Below are positions 5,614 through 9,139 of a stretch of DNA of 9,139 bases, piece after piece. The translations under genes and the position numbers were made by a program. The notes below the pieces were generated by a model, which was given only the letters and a program-made list of their open reading frames with translations, did not search any database and had not been told where the DNA came from. The stretch's first letter is position 1; the number at the start of each line of letters is the position of its first letter. Origin of the DNA: Phycisphaerales bacterium (GTDB lineage: Bacteria; Planctomycetota; Phycisphaerae; Tepidisphaerales; Tepidisphaeraceae); NCBI GenBank assembly GCA_028288945.1, contig JAQGHH010000436.1, forward strand, positions 1 to 9,139, written 5' to 3'.

Positions 5614-6278
5614 CCGCGCCCCTTGCGTGTGCCAGCGAGCCATTTGGCGTCGGAGATGAGCCGCTTCATCGCCTCGGGCTCATTGCTGTCGGCGACGCCG
5701 CGGACGCTGCCGTCGCCATCGATGAGCAGGAACTTGTCGCTGTGGCCGATCGACATGCCCGGCGTGGCCGCCTCGTAGGGGAGCTTCATTCCGTTGACCG
5801 CATCGGTCATCTGTTTGGGCGTGCCGGTAAGAAAGTGCCAGCGCGTTTCATCCGCGCCATACTCCCCGGCATACTTTTTCAGCACGGGGGGCGTGTCGGT
5901 TTCCGGGTTCACCGTGAATGAAACGAGCTGCACGCCGGCGGGGGTTTGTTTCTGAAGCTCGGCCATCTTGTGCGACATCATCGGGCAGATCCCGCCACAG
6001 GTGGTGAAGATAAAGTCGCAGATGTACGGCTTGCCGCGGAGCTGCTCGGCGCCGAACGGCTTGCCGTTCTGATCAGTCAGCGCGAACGTTGCGGCGGGGA
6101 ACAGCACGGGGATCTCGGGATGGGTCGGCACAAAGCGGCCGGCGATCACGCCGACCATCACCAGCACCAACACGACCCAGAGCGAAATGGAAATGACGCG
6201 CTGTGCCTTGCTCGGCGGCGATGGTTCGCCCTGGGCGGGATCAACATTCACTGCGGGTTGGGTCGGTGTGTCGGCCAT
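5610..6278 (-). CDS. SCO1/SenC family copper chaperone or thiol-disulfide protein
   Basis: This 222-residue protein has an N-terminal cytoplasmic Pro-rich tail, one membrane anchor (about 29-47, VISISLWVVLVLVMVGVIAG) and a periplasmic thioredoxin-like SCO domain. The copper-binding CxxxC is C94-GGI-C98 in FIFTTCGGICPMM, and the third ligand is H179 in IGHSDKFLLID. SCO proteins deliver copper to, or reduce, the CuA site of cytochrome c oxidase subunit II. The family's usual D-P-x-x-D-T-P loop reads NPETDTP here (N124 instead of Asp). The start at ATG 6278 follows an AGGA at 10 nt; an upstream TTG at 6281 is less likely. The 3' end overlaps the DUF420 start by 4 nt. Upstream, 149 nt holding palindromic repeats separate it from the permease gene, so its transcription may be partly independent. 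Confidence 0.95.
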   Translation of the reverse strand: MADTPTQPAVNVDPAQGEPSPPSKAQRVISISLWVVLVLVMVGVIAGRFVPTHPEIPVLFPAATFALTDQNGKPFGAEQLRGKPYICDFIFTTCGGICPMMSHKMAELQKQTPAGVQLVSFTVNPETDTPPVLKKYAGEYGADETRWHFLTGTPKQMTDAVNGMKLPYEAATPGMSIGHSDKFLLIDGDGSVRGVADSNEPEAMKRLISDAKWLAGTRKGRG

Positions 6279-6301
6279 CAAACGTCAGTCCTATGTCTTA
6301 A

Positions 6302-6342
6302 CGTGGCACGTGTCTTTTCGTGGCACGGGCGGCCCGCCCGTG
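6302..6342. repeat. Two direct CGTGGCACG copies and a GC-rich palindrome
   Basis: CGTGGCACG occurs at 6302-6310 and 6319-6327. The second copy leads into a 7-bp stem, CACGGGC (6324-6330) and GCCCGTG (6336-6342), with a 5-nt loop. The layout (GTGGCAC, GC-rich core, GTG end) resembles the arms at 4744-4767 and 4793-4817, suggesting a related repeat family. It lies between the permease and SCO1 genes. Confidence 0.65.
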
Positions 6343-6365
6343 ATTCGTAGTCGGTATCTTTTAGC

Positions 6366-6419
6366 TTCGGCTCCGCCGAAAATTTCTCTGCGAACGACGG
6401 AATGTTCGGCGGAGCCGAA
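6366..6419. repeat. Perfect 15-bp inverted repeat TTCGGCTCCGCCGAA / TTCGGCGGAGCCGAA
   Basis: The arms at 6366-6380 and 6405-6419 are exact reverse complements with a 24-nt spacer, and each arm is itself a 6-bp palindrome around 3 nt. The element ends 8 nt before the permease stop codon as read on the plus strand, so it lies immediately downstream of the permease on its transcript. It could act as a terminator-like or processing hairpin between permease and SCO1, or be a dispersed repeat. Confidence 0.8.
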
Positions 6420-6427
6420 CCTACATC

Positions 6428-7300
6428 CTACGACTGCAAGTCCGCTCGGGTGCGCGCCGACGCCATTGTGCTGGCGAGAAGGAACATCACCCCCGCGAAC
6501 GCGGCGCTGATCGTCAAGATCGGCGCCCAGCCCGGCAGGGCCGAGAGTTGCCCTTCGCGCCCCCAGTACATCGCCCGCCAGAGCCCGGCCAGACCGTAGC
6601 TCAGCGGGTTGAGCCGCATCAGCCACCGCAAGCCGCCCCAGGCATTCTGCGGCGGAAACATCGCGCCAGACAGAAACCAGAGCGGCATTAGAAACAAGTT
6701 CATAATCGCGTGAAACCCCTGTGTCGAGGTCATCCGCCACGCGATGCAGAAGCCCAACGCCGTCAGCGCAAATGCGATGATGAACATCATCACGCAGGAA
6801 GCCACGAACCCCGCCGCCGACATCGGCATGCCGATGAGCGGCGCGAGCAGCAGAAAAATCAACCCCTGTCCGAACGCCAACACCGTCCCCCCGAGCACTT
6901 TTCCCAGCACGATCGCCATCCGGGGAACGGGCGCCACGAGTACCGATTGCAGGAACCCTTCGCGCCGATCTTCGATGATCGAGATGGTTGAAAAGATCGC
7001 GGTGAACAGCAGGATCATCAGAACGGTGCCGGGGAAGAAGTATTGGAGATAGCTGCTGCTGGCCCCGCCGGGCATGCCCTCCACGTGAAAGCTGCGTCCC
7101 ATTCCTGCGCCGATGAGCAGCCAGAAGACAATCGGCGTAGCCAGCGCGCCGATGATCCGATGCCGCTGGCGCAAAAACCGCACCAGCTCGCGCTTGCACA
7201 ACGAAAGGGCCGGCAGCCACAGTCCACCCGCGCGCGGCTCACTGGAGGCCGACTCCGGCCAGGCCTGTTGCGATGCTGTGAGTGTTCCGCCACCGTTCAT
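6428..7300 (-). CDS. ABC-2 type transporter permease
   Basis: The protein has 290 residues from the ATG at 7300 and six predicted membrane helices (about 49-67, 91-109, 133-157, 164-188, 196-215, 260-280). Between helices 2 and 3 is the typical ABC-2 coupling segment EDRREGFLQSVLVAPVPRMA followed by IVLGKVLGG (about 110-138). NPLSYGLAGLWRAMYWG (231-247) is the familiar segment before the last helix. It would form the membrane part of an exporter with a separate ATP-binding protein; none is present in the window. In planctomycetes such permeases are, as I recall, found near SCO and haem A/O synthesis genes, so a link with oxidase maturation is plausible; the substrate is unknown. The reading frame stays open upstream to about 7774, but that would overlap the divergent gene and lacks permease-like sequence, so 7300 is preferred. 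No Shine-Dalgarno is seen. Confidence 0.88.
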   Translation of the reverse strand: MNGGGTLTASQQAWPESASSEPRAGGLWLPALSLCKRELVRFLRQRHRIIGALATPIVFWLLIGAGMGRSFHVEGMPGGASSSYLQYFFPGTVLMILLFTAIFSTISIIEDRREGFLQSVLVAPVPRMAIVLGKVLGGTVLAFGQGLIFLLLAPLIGMPMSAAGFVASCVMMFIIAFALTALGFCIAWRMTSTQGFHAIMNLFLMPLWFLSGAMFPPQNAWGGLRWLMRLNPLSYGLAGLWRAMYWGREGQLSALPGWAPILTISAAFAGVMFLLASTMASARTRADLQS

Positions 7301-7308
7301 TGAGGCGC

Positions 7309-7314
7309 ATTCTA
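7309..7314 (-). promoter_or_regulatory. Possible -10 element for a leaderless permease transcript
   Basis: TAGAAT on the minus strand lies 8 nt before the permease ATG, which itself lacks a Shine-Dalgarno. Transcription would then start at or next to the start codon. There is no convincing -35 box at 16-18 nt, so this is a weak candidate. Confidence 0.25.
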
Positions 7315-7448
7315 TGGGACAGCCACCGATCGCTTCCAGCCTGCGACAAGCTGCCGCAGGGGGGGCACCGAGCGACTGAACGACGTCAATTAACGGACCC
7401 GGCCATTTGCGAAGACGTGCGGGCCGGCTTACATCCGTTGTGAAACAA

Positions 7449-7477
7449 TTGCCCGTCTCGTGGTTGCAAGGTATCAC
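7449..7477 (+). promoter_or_regulatory. Candidate promoter for the secreted peptidase-DUF1080 gene
   Basis: TTGCCC (7449-7454) and TATCAC (7472-7477) are separated by exactly 17 nt, each matching the sigma-70 consensus at 4 of 6 positions. The start codon is 46 nt downstream. This is plausible but not strong. Confidence 0.35.
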
Positions 7478-7511
7478 TGTTCCAAATTCCGGCCAATTCC
7501 CGTTTCGGTTC

Positions 7512-7517
7512 GAGGAG
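7512..7517 (+). promoter_or_regulatory. Strong ribosome binding site of the secreted peptidase gene
   Basis: GAGGAG sits 6 nt before the ATG at 7524. It is the clearest Shine-Dalgarno sequence in the window and fixes this start. Several neighbouring genes (recX, tsaB, permease) have none. Confidence 0.8.
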
Positions 7518-7523
7518 ACTTTC

Positions 7524-9139
7524 ATGAAACCATGCCGCGCGTTGCTGCTGGGGGCTTGCGTCGTTTTTTGCGCGTCCGTTGCCTCTTTCGCGGAGGTGAA
7601 GACCGTCGTTGACCACAACGACAACGAACACGCGACCGCCGAATTCAAGTTCAAGAACGTATCGGCTTTGTCCAAGGCCAGTGCCGCCACGAAGGCGAAG
7701 TTCACCGTCGTCGATGGGGAGCGGGACGACATGGGCGGCGACCTCGAAAAGCTCAACGACGGAAAGCTCCCCACTGAGCAGGATCAACCCCCCGAAAATT
7801 TCTTCTTCGCGCAAAACGCCGACGGGGGCCTTCTCGAGGTGGATCTGGGCAGCGCGATGGAGATCAAGCAGATCAACACGTATTCGTGGCACCCCAGCAC
7901 ACGCGCCGCGCAGGTCTATAAGCTGTACGCCAGCGACGGATCGGACAAGAAATTCGACGCCGCCCCGAAGAAAGGGGCCGACCCCGAAAAGAGCGGCTGG
8001 AAGCTTTTGACGACCGTGGACACGCGGCCCAAGGCCGGTGACCCGGGCGGCCAGTATGGCGTCAGCACCTCCGACCCCGCCGGGAGCCTGGGTAAATTCC
8101 GCTACTTCCTCTTCGACATCTCCCGCACCGAAGGGGATGACCCCTTCGGCAACACGTTCTACAGCGAGATCGAAATTATCGGCGCTAACGCCGCCGCGGC
8201 CGAGGCGCCCGTCGCCCCGACCGTCCTCCACACCACGGACGGCAAATACGAAATCACCATCGATTCGTCGCAAGCCCCCGATCTGAAAGACTGGGCCGAC
8301 AACACGCTGGGCCCCGTGATGCTCAAGTGGTATCCGGTCATCGTCGACATTCTCTCGAGCGATGATTTCACCGCGCCGGCGAAGTTCACGCTGATCATCG
8401 AGGACCCGGGCCATGGGGTCGCCGCCACGGGCGGAACCCGGATCATGTGCGCGGCGCCCTGGTTCCGCAGGAATCTAAAAGGAGAGGCAGTCGGCGCGGT
8501 GGTGCATGAGATGGTTCACGTCGTGCAGCAGTACGGCCGTGCGCGGCGCAACAACCCGGACGCCAAACGTCCTCCCGGCTGGCTGGTCGAGGCGATCCCC
8601 GACTACATCCGGTGGTTCAAATTTGAGCCGCAGTCTCACGGCGCCGACCGCGTGCGCGACCCGGCCAACGCCAAATACGACAGCCCGTATCGCGTCGGCG
8701 CCAATTTCCTGAATTTTGTTACCGAGAAATATGACAAGGACATCGTCAAGCAGTTGAACGCCGCGATGCGCCAAGGGAAATACAGCGACGATGTTTGGAA
8801 GGAATACACGCGCAAGACCGCCGACGAATTGGGCCAGGAATGGAAGGACGCTCTCGTCGCTAAGGCCGCCGCTCCACGCAAGCCCGGTGCCGACGGCCTT
8901 CTGGCGGACGCCAAGCCCGCCGCCGAGAAGGAGGCCGGTCCGCTGAACACCCTGACCGATGACGAAAAGAAGGCTGGCTGGAAGCTTTTGTTCGACGGCA
9001 AATCGCTCGACGGGTGGCACACCTTCAAGCGCAAGGAAGTCCTCCCCGGCTGGCAGGTGAAGGACGGCATCCTCGTCTGCGCCGACCCGCACAACGCCGG
9101 GGACTTGTGCACGAACGACCAGTACGACTGGTTCGAGCT
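7524..9139 (+). CDS. Secreted multidomain protein: discoidin-like domain, basic secretory peptidase, start of a DUF1080 domain (cut at the right edge)
   Basis: From an ATG preceded by GAGGAG at 6 nt, 538 codons are open to the window end. Residues 1-23 look like a signal peptide with cleavage after ASFA (a lipobox LGAC at 9-12 is less likely). Residues about 25-222 resemble a discoidin or F5/8-type carbohydrate-binding fold, with GGLLEVDLGS, INTYSWHPSTRAAQVYKLYA and YSEIEIIG. Residues about 238-445 resemble the basic secretory protein peptidase family (PF04450): the zinc motif HEMVH (328-332), QQYG, then PPGWLVEAIPDYIRW (350-364). After an Ala/Lys/Pro linker, about 480 onward begins a 3-keto-disaccharide hydrolase (DUF1080, PF06439) domain: GWKLLFDGKSLDGWHTF, GWQVKDGILV. 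The domain set suggests extracellular degradation of glycan or glycoprotein; substrate unknown. It is divergent from the permease cluster. The C-terminal part is missing from the window. Confidence 0.92.
   Translation, partial: MKPCRALLLGACVVFCASVASFAEVKTVVDHNDNEHATAEFKFKNVSALSKASAATKAKFTVVDGERDDMGGDLEKLNDGKLPTEQDQPPENFFFAQNADGGLLEVDLGSAMEIKQINTYSWHPSTRAAQVYKLYASDGSDKKFDAAPKKGADPEKSGWKLLTTVDTRPKAGDPGGQYGVSTSDPAGSLGKFRYFLFDISRTEGDDPFGNTFYSEIEIIGANAAAAEAPVAPTVLHTTDGKYEITIDSSQAPDLKDWADNTLGPVMLKWYPVIVDILSSDDFTAPAKFTLIIEDPGHGVAATGGTRIMCAAPWFRRNLKGEAVGAVVHEMVHVVQQYGRARRNNPDAKRPPGWLVEAIPDYIRWFKFEPQSHGADRVRDPANAKYDSPYRVGANFLNFVTEKYDKDIVKQLNAAMRQGKYSDDVWKEYTRKTADELGQEWKDALVAKAAAPRKPGADGLLADAKPAAEKEAGPLNTLTDDEKKAGWKLLFDGKSLDGWHTFKRKEVLPGWQVKDGILVCADPHNAGDLCTNDQYDWFE

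Noticed and set aside
6291..7220. 309-codon minus-strand frame within the permease
   Set aside because: Same strand, shifted frame; the other frame gives a clean ABC-2 permease with membrane helices.
7301..7774. N-terminal extension of the permease by 158 residues
   Set aside because: It would run across the divergent promoter region and into the signal-peptide gene, and the extra sequence shows no permease-like feature.
7386..8414. 342-codon minus-strand frame opposite the peptidase gene
   Set aside because: Antisense shadow of the discoidin and peptidase domains; no protein motif.

Overview
The window looks like chromosomal DNA of a planctomycete (Pirellulales-like), by inference from content: GC-rich genes, an Ffh with a TKFDSDTRGGA G4 region, a multi-zinc-ribbon membrane protein, a basic-secretory-peptidase protein carrying a 3-keto-disaccharide hydrolase (DUF1080) domain, and intergenic spacers filled with inverted repeats. 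No tRNA, rRNA, CRISPR array or transposase gene was seen.

Layout. Positions 1-405 (minus) hold the N-terminal part of RecX, cut by the window edge. Upstream of it on the same strand is ffh (554-2023), the protein subunit of the signal recognition particle, with a good candidate promoter at 2065-2092. Diverging from ffh is a plus-strand gene (2326-3135) for a membrane protein with three zinc ribbons and a DUF4190-like hairpin. It converges on tsaB (3139-3834, minus; tRNA t6A synthesis) with only 3 nt between the stop codons. Diverging from tsaB is hisH (4095-4709, plus; histidine biosynthesis), which stands without other his genes here.

A minus-strand cluster runs 7300 to 4888 in transcription order: ABC-2 permease, SCO1/SenC copper protein, DUF420 four-helix membrane protein, and a small CPMC-motif membrane protein. 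SCO1 and DUF420 overlap by a GTGA and the CPMC gene follows closely, so these three are probably co-transcribed. The set reads as a maturation module for a haem-copper terminal oxidase. The permease has no ATPase partner within the window. Diverging from it at 7524 is a large secreted protein (discoidin-like domain, zinc peptidase HEMVH, start of a DUF1080 domain), cut off at the right edge.

Almost every spacer of about 150 bp or more contains an inverted or tandem repeat, and the sequence families differ between spacers (GGAGCCA, GGGTTCAA, CACAGATT, GTGGCAC, TTCGGCGGAGCCGAA). One of them is an almost perfect 40-bp-arm hairpin lying between two divergent genes, where a terminator is not expected. 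These repeats, the CPMC protein and the peptidase-DUF1080 architecture are the least explained parts of the window. Most housekeeping genes here are ordinary.
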